DNA of 64,000 nt from Serratia quinivorans (GTDB lineage: Bacteria; Pseudomonadota; Gammaproteobacteria; Enterobacterales; Enterobacteriaceae): the NCBI RefSeq assembly GCF_946227985.1, contig NZ_CAMKGL010000011.1:62001-126000 (forward strand), read 5' to 3'. Position 1 is the first letter of the stretch. The number at the start of each line of letters is the position of its first letter. Positions 1 to 8,805 of the stretch are shown here, in pieces. The notes under the pieces were generated by a model, which was given only the letters and a program-made list of their open reading frames with translations, ran no database searches and was not told where the DNA came from. The position numbers and the translations under genes are program-made.

Positions 1-521
1 CGCTGCCGCAGGTGAAAACATTGGCGGGCACCGCGGAATCTATCCCATTGCCGGATGAGTCAGTCGACGCGGTGGTTTGCGCGCAGTCCTTCCACTGGTT
101 TGCCACGCCGCAGGCTTTGGCCGAAATCCAGCGCATCCTCAAGCCCGGCGGCAAACTTGGCCTGGTGTGGAACATGCGCGATGCGCGCGTGAGTTGGGTG
201 CGTAAGCTCAATCAGATTGTCGACCGTCACGAAGGCGACGCGCCGCGTTTCTATACCGGTGAATGGCGTAGACTTTTCCCGTCCAAAGGATTAGAACCGC
301 TGCAGGAACAGGTGTTTATGCTCGGCCACCAGGGCGCGGTAGAAGATGTGATTTATAACCGGGTGCGTTCCACCAGCTTTATCGCCGCTTTGCCGCACGA
401 GCAGCAAGAACAGGTGATTAATCAGATTCGGCAATTGGTGGCAGAGGAAGGGGAATTGCAGGGCAAAGAAACGGTAACCGTGCCCTATCAAACCAAGGCG
501 TATTTCACCACCAAGCTATGA
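1..521 (+). CDS. Class I SAM-dependent methyltransferase, 3' part
   Basis: The frame is open to the left edge, so the true start lies outside the window; the GTG at position 12 is probably an internal valine. The visible 170 or so residues hold the second half of a Methyltransf_11-type Rossmann domain: an acidic-loop region (AESIPLPDESVDAVV), the AQSFHWF motif typical of this subfamily, and the LKPGGKLGLVWN strand. The SAM-binding glycine loop would be upstream and is not seen. The substrate cannot be told. It is followed directly by a large ERIC element that separates it from yibL on the other strand. Confidence 0.8.
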   Translation, partial: LPQVKTLAGTAESIPLPDESVDAVVCAQSFHWFATPQALAEIQRILKPGGKLGLVWNMRDARVSWVRKLNQIVDRHEGDAPRFYTGEWRRLFPSKGLEPLQEQVFMLGHQGAVEDVIYNRVRSTSFIAALPHEQQEQVINQIRQLVAEEGELQGKETVTVPYQTKAYFTTKL

Positions 522-534
522 AAACCGGGCGCCA

Positions 535-801
535 CATACCCAAAATAATTGGAGTTGCATCACAACAAAGCCACGGCTTTGTTGAACAGCGCTTGCGCTG
601 GCCCCAACGGGGCGAGGCTTTGCCGAGTAACGCGGCAAGAGCGAGAGTCCCCAGGAGCTGACTCAAGTCAGTGACTGGGGGGACAAATCTGCCGGGAGCA
701 GATTTGAACGCTGCTTGCAGCGGCCCCGAAGGGGGGAGGCCCACGGATGGGCCGAATAACTGCGCAGCTAACACAGATGCAACTTCAAGTATGACGGGTA
801 C
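535..801. repeat. ERIC element, enlarged (about 267 bp), serial hairpins
   Basis: The ends match the ERIC/IRU consensus (ATACCCAAAATAATTGGAG at the left; GCAACTTCAAGTATGACGGG at the right) and form imperfect terminal inverted repeats. The centre carries the ERIC core hairpin near 648-680 (CCCCAGGAGCTGACT paired with AGTCAGTGACTGGGG). A normal ERIC is about 127 bp. Here both flanks of the core hold extra short hairpins, for example 563-571/576-584 and a CAAATCTGC/GCAGATTTG pair just after the core. It separates the methyltransferase gene from convergent yibL. Confidence 0.85.
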
Positions 802-807
802 CGGTAA

Positions 808-1170
808 TCAGAAGGCTTTCTTGGCGTAGCCGGTGACCACTTTCAGGCCCATTTCTCGGCCCAGTGCGGTCATCGGGTGCACCACGATCAGGCCGCGCAC
901 GTTTTTCTTCAACGTGCCCATATCCGCCTGTTCTTTCTTGGTGATTTCACGGCTGAACGGCAGTTGGCTCAGCTTTTGCGCTTCAGCGCTCAGCTTCTCA
1001 ACGCGCACGCCTTTCAGGCGCTCGATCTCCGCTGCCATCTTCTCTTTTTCTTTGGTGTGCTGAGCAATCAGGTCAAGATTGCCCTGTTGGATAACCAGGG
1101 TGTCTTTGTGCTTGAGGGCGTCCAGCAGGTCGCTAAGGCGCTTAATCTCTGCCTTTTCTATTTCTTTCAT
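808..1170 (-). CDS. yibL: YibL, ribosome-associated protein (DUF2810)
   Basis: The 120-residue protein aligns by eye with E. coli YibL along its whole length. The N-terminal half is helical and charged ([19 protein letters not shown], probably coiled coil). The conserved C-terminal block [10 protein letters not shown]...[18 protein letters not shown] is the family hallmark. YibL is known to co-purify with ribosomes; its molecular job is not settled. In E. coli it lies next to mtlR, and here a MocR/LysE pair has been inserted between the two. The gene ends beside the enlarged ERIC element. Confidence 0.93.
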   Translation of the reverse strand: MKEIEKAEIKRLSDLLDALKHKDTLVIQQGNLDLIAQHTKEKEKMAAEIERLKGVRVEKLSAEAQKLSQLPFSREITKKEQADMGTLKKNVRGLIVVHPMTALGREMGLKVVTGYAKKAF

Positions 1171-1242
1171 GGTTTCTGGCCTGTTGTGCCGTTACGGCAC
1201 GCTAATCAATGATGTCCACATTGTAGCAAAATGCGCGCGTGG

Positions 1243-2709
1243 TTACTCGTCTTGCGCAATACCCGGCGGCAAGCCGCTCATCTCGCAGGCTTTGGCACCG
1301 ACGCGCGCCAGTGCCTGACTGTAACGGGCATTAAACGGGTAGCAGCAGGAAAGCCGCAACGCGTTACGATAGCGGCCACTGGGGGAATACAGCGTGCCGG
1401 GCGTCAGGCAAATTTGTTCCTCCAGCATCTGGTGGAACAACGCCACGCTGTCGACTCCGACCGGGAACTCCACCCAGAATACAAAACCGCCCGCGGGTTG
1501 TGTCGCCCGGGTACCGCGTGGGAAGTGACGCGCAATCAGCGCCCGCGCCTCGTCCACCTGAGCGGCGTAGCGTTTTCGCAGGTTGCGCAGATGGTGATCG
1601 TATCCACCGGTTTCCAGAAACATCGCCAGGGTTTCCGACAGCAACTGCGACTCGGACATCGACGACACCGCCTTCAGCTTGCGCAACGCCTCGTTAAAGC
1701 GGCCACCGCTGATCCATCCGATGCGGAAGTCCGGAGCCAGGGTCTTGGTAAAGCTGGAGCAGAACAGCACCCAACCGTCGCGGTCGAAAGATTTTACCGC
1801 CGGGGACAGCGCACCGCCGAATTGCAACTCGGCGTACAACCCATCTTCAATCAAGGGCACCTGGTGATCGTTCATCAGCCGCGCCAACCGTTTTTTCGCC
1901 GCCAGCGGCATGGTGCAGCCCAGCGGATTTTGCACCGTCGGCATGGCAATCACCGCATTCAGCCGCTTCTCATTGAGCAACAGTTCCAGCGCATCCAGCG
2001 ACAGCCCGTGCTGCGGATCGGTAGGAATTTCCAGCGCCTTCAGCCCCAGGCTGGCCAGCAGCGGCAGCAGATAAAAATAGGTCGGTGATTCCAGGCCGAT
2101 ACAATCACCCGGTTTGGTGGTCACCCGCAGCGCCAGTTGCAGCGCCTCCATGCAGCCATGAGTCAGCGTGATATCGCCGGGCTCCAGCAGCATGCCCAGC
2201 GCCATCGAACGACGAGTGATTTGCTGTCGTAGCCGCAGGCTACCCGGCGGTAGTGCATATTGGCCGATCAAATTCGGCTGACGGCGTAACTGCGACGACA
2301 GCATCCGCCCCAACTTGCCGCCGGGATAAAAATCAGAAGTCTGCGGGCAGGCCAGCGAAAGATTGGTGAACGCCGGATTTTGCTGAGCGGCAAACACCGT
2401 GTCGATCAACGCCAGTACGTCATCCGCCGGTGGCTCTATCCGGCTGCTGGTCGGTGAAGCGGCCTTCAGCGCCGGTAAGGTGTTACACACATAAAAACCG
2501 GACTGTGGCCGTGCTTCTATCAACCCGCGATCTTCCAGCGTGCGGTAAGCCGCCACCACGGTATTGATACTGACGCTATGGCTCTGCGCGCAGCGGCGCA
2601 CCGAAGGTAAACGGCTGCCGGGTAGCAGCGTGCCGCGGCGTATGGCTTCTGCCAGCGTATCCGCCAGCTGCTGGTAGCGCGTTTCCGGCATTTCATCGAG
2701 CAAGGTCAC
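1243..2709 (-). CDS. MocR/PdxR-type GntR regulator with aminotransferase domain
   Basis: This is a 488-residue two-domain regulator. The N-terminal winged helix (about residues 8-75, RYQQLADTLAEAIRRG and PSVRRCAQSHSVSINTV) is GntR type. The rest is a fold-type I aminotransferase module with the PLP-binding motif SSFTKTLAPDFRIGW (Lys322). I chose the GTG at 2709 because GGAG lies 7 nt upstream; an in-frame ATG at 2766 lacks a good ribosome site and overlaps the divergent promoter, and an ATG at 2691 is also possible. It is divergent from a LysE exporter, a common arrangement in which the MocR protein controls its neighbour, probably sensing an amino acid or vitamin B6 vitamer. The ligand is unknown. 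Confidence 0.9.
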   Translation of the reverse strand: MTLLDEMPETRYQQLADTLAEAIRRGTLLPGSRLPSVRRCAQSHSVSINTVVAAYRTLEDRGLIEARPQSGFYVCNTLPALKAASPTSSRIEPPADDVLALIDTVFAAQQNPAFTNLSLACPQTSDFYPGGKLGRMLSSQLRRQPNLIGQYALPPGSLRLRQQITRRSMALGMLLEPGDITLTHGCMEALQLALRVTTKPGDCIGLESPTYFYLLPLLASLGLKALEIPTDPQHGLSLDALELLLNEKRLNAVIAMPTVQNPLGCTMPLAAKKRLARLMNDHQVPLIEDGLYAELQFGGALSPAVKSFDRDGWVLFCSSFTKTLAPDFRIGWISGGRFNEALRKLKAVSSMSESQLLSETLAMFLETGGYDHHLRNLRKRYAAQVDEARALIARHFPRGTRATQPAGGFVFWVEFPVGVDSVALFHQMLEEQICLTPGTLYSPSGRYRNALRLSCCYPFNARYSQALARVGAKACEMSGLPPGIAQDE

Positions 2710-2727
2710 AGTTTGTCTCCAGGTAAT

Positions 2728-2759
2728 GGGTACAGTTTGAATTTGATACAACTGTATCC
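2728..2759. promoter_or_regulatory. Inverted repeat, candidate MocR operator
   Basis: GGGTACAGTT (2728-2737) and AACTGTATCC (2750-2759) form an inverted repeat with 9 of 10 matches across a 12-bp spacer. It lies between the divergent MocR regulator and LysE exporter genes, where such a regulator would act. MocR binding is inferred from position only. Confidence 0.6.
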
Positions 2760-2849
2760 ATGACAATAGCGGGTTTCTGGTTCTGTCACCATCTGTCCGT
2801 AGGTTTTATGCTGGTTCCCTTGCTTCTCAGCTCTTGTAAGGAACCCGTT

Positions 2850-3458
2850 ATGCTGGACTCCGCCTTTATCAGTTATGTCACAGTAATGTCGATCACCCCT
2901 GGCCCCAACAACCTGCTGCTGGCCTCATCCGGGGTCAATTTTGGTCTGCGTCGCACCTTGCCGATGGTGTTTGGCATTAGCGTCGGTTGTGCGGTGCAGC
3001 TGGCCTTGACCACCACCCTGCTGGCGCTGATCCTGAGTTCGGCCGCGATGATCCGCTTTCCGTTGGCGGTGATCGGTTGCACCTATCTGCTGTGGCTGTC
3101 ATGGAAACTATTCAGGGCAGCCTCACCTGACGGCAAGCAGCAGGCGCAGCCGATGCGCTTAATCAGTGGCGCGCTGTTTCAGGCAGTGAATCCCAAAGCA
3201 TGGCTGATGGCGATTAACGTCGCCATTCTGTTCACCCCGCGTGAAGGTGCCAGCCTTGGCCATACGCTGATGATCATTGCCGGTTTCACCGCCTTGAACA
3301 TTCCTTGCGTACTGGTGTGGGCGATATTGGGCGATCGGCTGCGCGATGCGCTGCGCGTGACCTGGAAACTGCGGTTGTTTAACGGCGTCATGGCGGGCTT
3401 GATGGCAGCCACGGCACTGTGGCTGTTATTCGACGAGTGGCGCGCGGCCTTTGCTTAA
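2850..3458 (+). CDS. LysE/RhtB-family amino-acid exporter
   Basis: The 202-residue membrane protein has the LysE family N-terminal signature SITPGPNNLLLASSG (about residues 14-28), about six hydrophobic segments, and the mid-protein motif FQAVNPKAWLMAI. The family exports amino acids or derivatives (threonine, homoserine, lysine, cysteine pathway compounds) by proton exchange. I chose the ATG at 2850, preceded by AAGGA, because it gives the family-standard length and places the PGPNN motif correctly; an in-frame ATG at 2760 would overlap the operator region. It is divergent from the MocR regulator, which probably controls it. Its stop overlaps the end of mtlR by 4 bp. The substrate is unknown. 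Confidence 0.9.
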   Translation: MLDSAFISYVTVMSITPGPNNLLLASSGVNFGLRRTLPMVFGISVGCAVQLALTTTLLALILSSAAMIRFPLAVIGCTYLLWLSWKLFRAASPDGKQQAQPMRLISGALFQAVNPKAWLMAINVAILFTPREGASLGHTLMIIAGFTALNIPCVLVWAILGDRLRDALRVTWKLRLFNGVMAGLMAATALWLLFDEWRAAFA

Positions 3459-4051
3459 TTGCGGCCGAGCGGGGAAAGCCGGGACGGTTGTTTGGCACCG
3501 ATACCGGCGATCAAATCCGTGACCGACAGTACCATTGTGGAACGTAGCACCTGCTGGTATCGCTGACGCTGCATGGCGATCAGCGATTCTTCCGCTTCGC
3601 CGGGCTGCAGGAAGGTCGGTACCGGTGGCAGTGCAGCCACGCAATGCAGTTCGCCGAACGGCCCGAGGATTTCATCATCGACAAAACGGTATTCCGCCCC
3701 GTCGTGGTTCAGTTCTTCGCGCATCGCCATCAGCAGTTCGGCGTCTTCGTATTCGTGACGTGAGATCACCCCCAGCCCATACATCAGCTTCAGGCGTACC
3801 GACAGCTCACCCAGCGGACCGGCCCCGGACAATAGCGGTTCGACGGCATACTTCACCGCATAGTCATCTTTGCGGAACACCTGCACCACCAGCACGTTCA
3901 GCGCTTCCGCCAGCAGCTCTACCGCCGCGATCAGAAAACTGCGCACCGTCTTGCCTGCGTTCAGCCGTTCCAGAACCTTATTTTCAAATGCCTGTGCTTC
4001 TTCCATCGTCGCTTTTCGAATGGCGTGGGAGGGGTGTGCTGTATCGGCCAC
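3455..4051 (-). CDS. mtlR: Mannitol operon repressor MtlR
   Basis: This 198-residue cytoplasmic protein matches E. coli MtlR strongly over its core: ENKVLERLNAGKTVRSFLI, VFRKDDYAVKYAVEPLL, DDEILGPFGELHCVAALPP and RSTMVLSVTDLI. MtlR represses the mannitol operon without a recognisable classical DNA-binding domain. It is the third gene of mtlA-mtlD-mtlR, but a repeat element of about 114 bp lies between mtlD and mtlR, which may lower or uncouple its expression. The C-terminus (after residue about 185) diverges from E. coli and overlaps the convergent exporter gene by 4 bp. Confidence 0.96.
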   Translation of the reverse strand: MADTAHPSHAIRKATMEEAQAFENKVLERLNAGKTVRSFLIAAVELLAEALNVLVVQVFRKDDYAVKYAVEPLLSGAGPLGELSVRLKLMYGLGVISRHEYEDAELLMAMREELNHDGAEYRFVDDEILGPFGELHCVAALPPVPTFLQPGEAEESLIAMQRQRYQQVLRSTMVLSVTDLIAGIGAKQPSRLSPLGRN

Positions 4052-4066
4052 TAATTTAATACCATA

Positions 4067-4180
4067 GGCGTTATTGTCGCAGCCAGTTTGCGGGCGGACA
4101 GCGCGCAGAACCCGCAGCGTACACGTAGTACGTGAGGCGTTCGAGCACTGCCCAACCGTAAAATGGCAAGTAAAATAGCC
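4067..4180. repeat. Second repeat family, copy A
   Basis: This copy of about 114 bp is over 75 percent identical by eye to 45443-45556. Shared blocks include GCGGACAGCGC, GCGTACAC, GTACGTGAGG, CGAGCACTGCCCAA and CGTAAAATGGCAAG. It lies between mtlR and mtlD, and its right end runs into the mtlD stop codon. It is not ERIC-like. Confidence 0.85.
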
Positions 4181-5334
4181 TATTGGCGCTGCATGGCGTT
4201 ATACACAGCAATGGCCTGTTCTACAACCTCACTTTCCGCCGGCAGGCCGGAAATTTGCGCCAGCGCCGCTTTTGGCCCCAGTTTGGCCAGCAGTTCCACC
4301 AGCTCTTTGGCCTGCGGATCCTGCTCGCTGCGGTAGCTCATGGCGGCGGCAATACCCTGGATCAGATTGGCGTGCGGCAGAGCGTACTCCAGCGTGCCGA
4401 GCAGCGGCTTGATCAGGCGATCGCCGGCGCTCAGCTTGCGCAGCGGCTGACGGCCCACGCGCTCCACGTCGTCGTGCAGATAGGGGTTTTCAAAGCGGCT
4501 GAGGATTTTGTCTATGTAGGCGGCGTGCTTGGCGGCGTCAAAACCGTAGCGTTTGATCAGCACCGCACCGCTCTCTTCCATCGCGCCTTTCACCACCTGG
4601 CGGATCTTCGGGTCAAGAATGGCATCGCGAATGGTCAGCAGGCCGGCCTGTTGCCCAAGATAAGCGGTAATCGCATGGCCGGTATTGAGCGTGAACAACT
4701 TACGCTCAACAAACGCCATCAGGTTATCGGTCAGTTCCATGCCGGCAATCGCCGGTGGCTGCCCCTTGAACTGGGTTTGATCGACAATCCACTCGCTGAA
4801 GGTTTCTACCGTCACTTCCAGCGGATCGCTGCTGCCCGCTTCCGCAGGCGGTACAATGCGGTCAACCGCCGAATCAACGAAGCCGACATGCTGTAGGGCC
4901 CATGCCTGATCTTCCTGCGGCAGGACATCAAACACGTGCTGTTTTAACTGGCTGGTGCCACGCACCATGTTCTCGCAGGCGATGATGTTCAGCGGTTGGC
5001 TGTTGCCCTGCTGATGACGTTGGGTCAGCCCTTTGGCGATAGTCCCGGCAATCTTAGCCAGGATCTGCGGCCCCACGGCGGTGGTCACGATATCCGCTTC
5101 GGCGATCAACGCAACCGCCTCTTCACTGCCGCTGTTCACTGCGCTGACGTTGTTGACCTGTTCAACCCGAGCCTGTTCGCCGACCACGTGCACCTGATAA
5201 CTTTTGCGGCTGTTCAGCAGGTCCAGCACCGTCTGGTTAACGTCGGCAAAGGTCAGTTCGGCCTGCGCGTCCGCCAGCAGCTTGCCGATAAAACCACGGC
5301 CAATATTTCCCGCACCGAAATGTAATGCTTTCAT
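4180..5334 (-). CDS. mtlD: Mannitol-1-phosphate 5-dehydrogenase
   Basis: It oxidises mannitol-1-phosphate to fructose-6-phosphate with NAD+, the second step of mannitol use after uptake by MtlA. The 384 residues (E. coli 382) begin with the Rossmann motif [15 protein letters not shown] and include the catalytic-lysine region [12 protein letters not shown] and the family block [18 protein letters not shown]. It is co-transcribed with mtlA, whose stop lies 58 bp upstream across a small hairpin. The stop codon overlaps the end of the second-family repeat. Confidence 0.98.
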   Translation of the reverse strand: MKALHFGAGNIGRGFIGKLLADAQAELTFADVNQTVLDLLNSRKSYQVHVVGEQARVEQVNNVSAVNSGSEEAVALIAEADIVTTAVGPQILAKIAGTIAKGLTQRHQQGNSQPLNIIACENMVRGTSQLKQHVFDVLPQEDQAWALQHVGFVDSAVDRIVPPAEAGSSDPLEVTVETFSEWIVDQTQFKGQPPAIAGMELTDNLMAFVERKLFTLNTGHAITAYLGQQAGLLTIRDAILDPKIRQVVKGAMEESGAVLIKRYGFDAAKHAAYIDKILSRFENPYLHDDVERVGRQPLRKLSAGDRLIKPLLGTLEYALPHANLIQGIAAAMSYRSEQDPQAKELVELLAKLGPKAALAQISGLPAESEVVEQAIAVYNAMQRQ

Positions 5335-5357
5335 ATTCCTACCTTTCTAATGTCGAA

Positions 5358-5377
5358 GGGTGCAGCAAGCTGCACCC
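5358..5377. repeat. Intercistronic hairpin mtlA-mtlD
   Basis: GGGTGCAG-CAAG-CTGCACCC is an 8-bp perfect stem with a CAAG loop in the gap between mtlA and mtlD. There is no strong T-tract, so it may act as an mRNA-stabilising or processing hairpin. A near copy with the same loop lies at 61644-61665 in another operon. Confidence 0.65.
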
Positions 5378-5392
5378 CTTAAAATGGTTCTG

Positions 5393-7312
5393 TTATCCGC
5401 GTTTTTTGCCGCCCAGCAGATCCAGCACTTCCTGCACGCTGCTGGTATTCGCCAGCCGCTCGATGACGCCGTCGTCATCCAACGCGTTGGTCAGGCTGGT
5501 GATCACCTGGATATGTTCGTTATTGCGTGCGGCAATACCGATGACCAGCCGCGCCACCTCATCCTCTTCTTCACCGAAACGTACGCCCTGCGGGTATTGG
5601 CAGAACACCACGCCGGTGCGCAGTACCCGGTCTTTGGCTTCGATGGTGCCGTGCGGCACGGCGATCGACTCGCCCAGGTAGGTGGAGGTCAGCTTTTCGC
5701 GCTCCAGCATCGCAGGAACGTATTCCGGCTCGACGTAGCCGCCCTTGACCAGTTGCTCACCGGCAAAGCGGATCGCCTGCTCTTTGTCGCTGGCCTGCAG
5801 GTTAAGGAACACGTTGCTTTCGCTGAGGCGGAACAGGTTTTGCTCGGACGCTTCAAAGCTATCGTCCAACGTGCTGATGACTTTCTGTTGGTTATCGGTG
5901 GTTTTGTTGGCCGCCACCAGACGCTCGGTCAGATCGCTGTACAGCTTGCTGTCGAGGAAGTTGGTCAGCGAGATATGCTGGGCCTGTGGCGCATGACGCA
6001 TCGCTCGTTCGGTCAGGTCGCGGTGAGTGATCACCAGATCCACATCGTCCGGCAGGCTGTTGATGGCGCTGTTGGTCACCGAGATATTTTTCAGCCCGGC
6101 ATCTGCCACTTTTTTGCGCAGCACCCCGGCCCCCATCGCGCTGGAGCCCATACCGGCATCGCAGGCAACGATGATTTTACGTACCGTGGTCAGGTCGCCA
6201 TCGACCGCTGCATGAGCCGCCGCGCCGCCTTTAGACTGCGACTTCATTTCTTGCATACGGCGAGTCGCATCGATCAGGTCGTCCTCTTCTTTCACTTTTG
6301 AGGTCTTCAGCAGGAAGCTGGCGACCACGAATGACACCACAAAGGCCGCACCGATAGCCGCCAGGTTGGCGAAATAAGCGCCCTTCGGCGTCATCGCCAG
6401 CACGGCCAGAATAGAACCCGGTGAAGCCGGAGAAACCAGACCACCGTTCAACAGGGTCAGGGTGAATACGCCGGTCATGCCACCCAGGATCACCGCCAAC
6501 AACAGGCGTGGGTTCATCAGCACGTACGGGAAGTAGATTTCGTGGATACCACCGAAGAAGTGGATGATGGCGGCACCACCGGCAGACTGCTTGGCACTGC
6601 CGCGGCCAAAGAACATGTAGGCCATCAGCACGCCCATGCCCGGGCCTGGGTTGGCTTCGATCAGGAAGAAGATGGATTTGCCGGTTTCTGTTGCCTGCTG
6701 GATACCCAGCGGTGAGAAGATACCGTGGTTAATTGCGTTATTGAGGAACAGGATTTTCGCCGGTTCCACGAAGATTGACGCCAGCGGCAACAGGTTGTTG
6801 GTCACCATGATATTTACGCCGGTGGCCAGGATATGCGACAACCCTTCGACCAGCGGACCAATCGCCATAAACGACAAAATGGCCAGCAGCATACCGATAA
6901 TGCCGGCGGAGAAGTTGTTCACCAACATCTCAAAACCGCTTTTGATCTTGCCGTCTACCCAGCGGTCAAAATGCTTGATCGCCCAGCCACCCAGCGGGCC
7001 GGCAATCATCGCACCGAGGAACATCGGCATGTCTGCACCGACAATCACGCCCATGGTCGTGATGGCACCGACCACACCGCCGCGATCGCCCCCCACCAGG
7101 CGACCACCGGTGAAACCGATCAGCAGCGGCAGCAGGTAAGTGATCATCGGGCCAACCAACTTGGCTAAGGTTTCGTTCGGCAGCCAGCCGGTAGGAATGA
7201 ATAACGCGGTAATGATACCCCAGGCGATAAATGCGCCAATGTTGGGCATCACCATGTTGCTTAAGAAGCGGCCAAAGTTCTGAACTTTGACTTTGATGTC
7301 TGGTGAAAACAT
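5393..7312 (-). CDS. mtlA: Mannitol-specific PTS EIICBA permease
   Basis: This inner-membrane PTS enzyme imports and phosphorylates mannitol at the expense of PEP via HPr. The 639 residues hold the full EIIC-EIIB-EIIA order. The membrane EIIC domain (about 1-335) contains SNMVMPNIGAFIAWG and GGIHEIYFPYVLMNP. The EIIB phospho-cysteine is in IVACDAGMGSSAMG (near residue 385). The EIIA phospho-histidine is in GESIAVPHGT (near 555). I chose the ATG at 7312 (MFSPDIKVKV) because AGGGGTG precedes it and E. coli MtlA starts at the equivalent point; a GTG at 7321 is less likely. It heads the operon mtlA-mtlD-mtlR and follows a long upstream region with four CRP-like sites. Confidence 0.98.
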   Translation of the reverse strand: MFSPDIKVKVQNFGRFLSNMVMPNIGAFIAWGIITALFIPTGWLPNETLAKLVGPMITYLLPLLIGFTGGRLVGGDRGGVVGAITTMGVIVGADMPMFLGAMIAGPLGGWAIKHFDRWVDGKIKSGFEMLVNNFSAGIIGMLLAILSFMAIGPLVEGLSHILATGVNIMVTNNLLPLASIFVEPAKILFLNNAINHGIFSPLGIQQATETGKSIFFLIEANPGPGMGVLMAYMFFGRGSAKQSAGGAAIIHFFGGIHEIYFPYVLMNPRLLLAVILGGMTGVFTLTLLNGGLVSPASPGSILAVLAMTPKGAYFANLAAIGAAFVVSFVVASFLLKTSKVKEEDDLIDATRRMQEMKSQSKGGAAAHAAVDGDLTTVRKIIVACDAGMGSSAMGAGVLRKKVADAGLKNISVTNSAINSLPDDVDLVITHRDLTERAMRHAPQAQHISLTNFLDSKLYSDLTERLVAANKTTDNQQKVISTLDDSFEASEQNLFRLSESNVFLNLQASDKEQAIRFAGEQLVKGGYVEPEYVPAMLEREKLTSTYLGESIAVPHGTIEAKDRVLRTGVVFCQYPQGVRFGEEEDEVARLVIGIAARNNEHIQVITSLTNALDDDGVIERLANTSSVQEVLDLLGGKKRG

Positions 7313-7811
7313 AAAACACACCCCTATTGTTACGCGCTGACAATAGAGCGCGTGATTATTGTTGTTACGATCCAGCTATGTTGTGGCTGTATGCGAAATG
7401 GACTCTATCACGCTGTTTTTACCGTGCGAACCTCACGGATTTTTTGTGATGCAGATCACCAACACCACCCCATCCAATGGGTATTTATAGTGATTTACAT
7501 CACATTTTATCGGTGTAGAAAAAATACAACGCGCCAAATTCGCCCTAACATCCCGACATAATGAGATGCTGATCACATTTTTATATTGCGCGTTTGTTTT
7601 TAAATTGTGACATTGATCACAATCTATTTATTGATGGCTACCGAATCCTGGCCTGGGGGTGTTCTTCCCTGTGAGCATTCATCCCGTCGGGAAATAGCAG
7701 TGCGATGAATGAAAGAAAACTACATGTCGGAAAAAGATGATTAATTGAAGTGTAGTACAGAAGCGACGCGCAAGAAGTGAGCAAGTGATTGGAAAGACTG
7801 GAAGGGAAATA
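7313..7811 (-). promoter_or_regulatory. mtlA upstream region with four CRP-like sites
   Basis: This 500-bp AT-rich gap has no supported gene. It holds four matches to TGTGA-N6-TCACA: 7445-7460 (TGTGA/TCACC), 7489-7504 (AGTGA/TCACA), 7562-7577 (TGAGA/TCACA) and 7606-7621 (perfect TGTGA/TCACA). Centre spacings are 44, 73 and 44 bp, near whole turns of the helix. E. coli mtlA is also controlled by several CRP sites. A separate inverted repeat, CATTCATC (7676-7683) with GATGAATG (7704-7711), has no assigned role. Confidence 0.8.
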
Positions 7812-7837
7812 GCAGAAGCCGGGATACCGGCTTCTGC
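7812..7837 (-). terminator. Hairpin terminator after yiaF
   Basis: GCAGAAGCCGG-GATA-CCGGCTTCTGC is an 11-bp perfect stem 10 bp past the yiaF stop. The T-tract on the minus strand is weak, so termination strength is uncertain. Confidence 0.65.
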
Positions 7838-7847
7838 ATTGACACTA

Positions 7848-8567
7848 TTACTGAGTGACGCTTGAGACGGTTTTCTGTGCGTTCAGTAAATCCTGCTGCT
7901 TGGCGACCAGATTCGACATCATGGTGTTGTACTGCGTTGCCTGCTGGGAGGTACGGAATTGCACGCCGTTATTGTTAAAGCTCACCTGATTACCCTGCGT
8001 ACGCAGGAAATCCCCAACCTGCACCAGATCCTGAACGAAACTGGCGGTAGCAGGAATAACCGGCATCAGCGCATTGGCCGGCCCGGTGACAATTTTGTCG
8101 TAGGCCTGGTTATATACCGCTTTCAGATCGTCAGGTTGCTTCAGCGCTGCACGGGCGGTATCCGCCTGTGATTTTGCTGACTGGATCTGTTGCCCCAGCA
8201 GGTTCAGCGCCCCAACGGACTGTTGCAGCGAATCACGCTTGCTCATGTAGTCCTGTGCAGTGCGGATCTGGTTAATTTGATCCAACGCCGGCGTCAGGCT
8301 GGCGTCCAGTGACTTGGACAACTGCTGTGAAAAGCCGACCAAAATAGCGTAATCACCGGCATAGTTGCCGAACTTCTGTTTCTGATCTTCGCTTAGCGTC
8401 GGGATTTTCGCGCCGCTGCGCATCACCGTATTCTGTATGTAATCAATAAACGCCTTGCGTTGTTCCGGCTCTTTATCGCCGCAAGCAGTCAGCTGCATGA
8501 CCACCAACAATGCCAATACCGGGGCCAACCAACGCGCGAAATTTCTGCTCTGGATCCCTACCGCCAT
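7848..8567 (-). CDS. yiaF: YiaF, DUF3053 lipoprotein
   Basis: The 239-residue protein has a signal sequence ending in a lipobox (MQLTAC, Cys29), so it is a predicted lipoprotein. The body matches E. coli YiaF by the blocks DKEPEQRKAFIDYIQNTVMRSG and QVSFNNNGVQFRTSQQAT. DUF3053 proteins are small helical envelope proteins; YiaF has been linked to host-gut colonisation resistance, but a molecular role is not established. The start is supported by CAGGAG upstream of the ATG. In E. coli it lies between ghrB and yiaG; here it has been separated from ghrB by about 15 kb. Confidence 0.9.
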   Translation of the reverse strand: MAVGIQSRNFARWLAPVLALLVVMQLTACGDKEPEQRKAFIDYIQNTVMRSGAKIPTLSEDQKQKFGNYAGDYAILVGFSQQLSKSLDASLTPALDQINQIRTAQDYMSKRDSLQQSVGALNLLGQQIQSAKSQADTARAALKQPDDLKAVYNQAYDKIVTGPANALMPVIPATASFVQDLVQVGDFLRTQGNQVSFNNNGVQFRTSQQATQYNTMMSNLVAKQQDLLNAQKTVSSVTQ

Positions 8568-8764
8568 GTGACATAACTCCTGTTATAAACCTGCTTTTTC
8601 ATCGGACTCCGTCCCTTTTGCTGCACTCCCTGCGCCTATAAGAATAGATCAACTGAGTGCGATCCGATACGCGATTCACCTTTCGGGGTTCATTCTTCGG
8701 TGAAAGGCCAATATGCAAGGCGCTATAGGCGCTGGCAAGAGGCTACTGTACCTGCTCAGGGGCA

Positions 8765-8782
8765 TGATACACTTTTGTATCA
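8765..8782. promoter_or_regulatory. Perfect palindrome upstream of fic gene
   Basis: TGATACA-CTTT-TGTATCA is a perfect 7-bp inverted repeat. It sits 23 bp before the ATG chosen for the Fic protein, which itself carries a C-terminal winged-helix region. It is a candidate autoregulatory operator; no binding evidence is visible. Confidence 0.5.
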
Positions 8783-8805
8783 TTTATCACCGGGCCAAGC
8801 GACGT

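Noticed and set aside
535-801. Insertion sequence or small transposon
   Set aside because: Imperfect terminal repeats exist, but there is no transposase frame; ends and core identify it as an ERIC-type non-coding element.
7622-7811. Small RNA gene upstream of mtlA
   Set aside because: One inverted repeat (7676-7711) is visible, but no clear promoter or terminator with T-run frames it.
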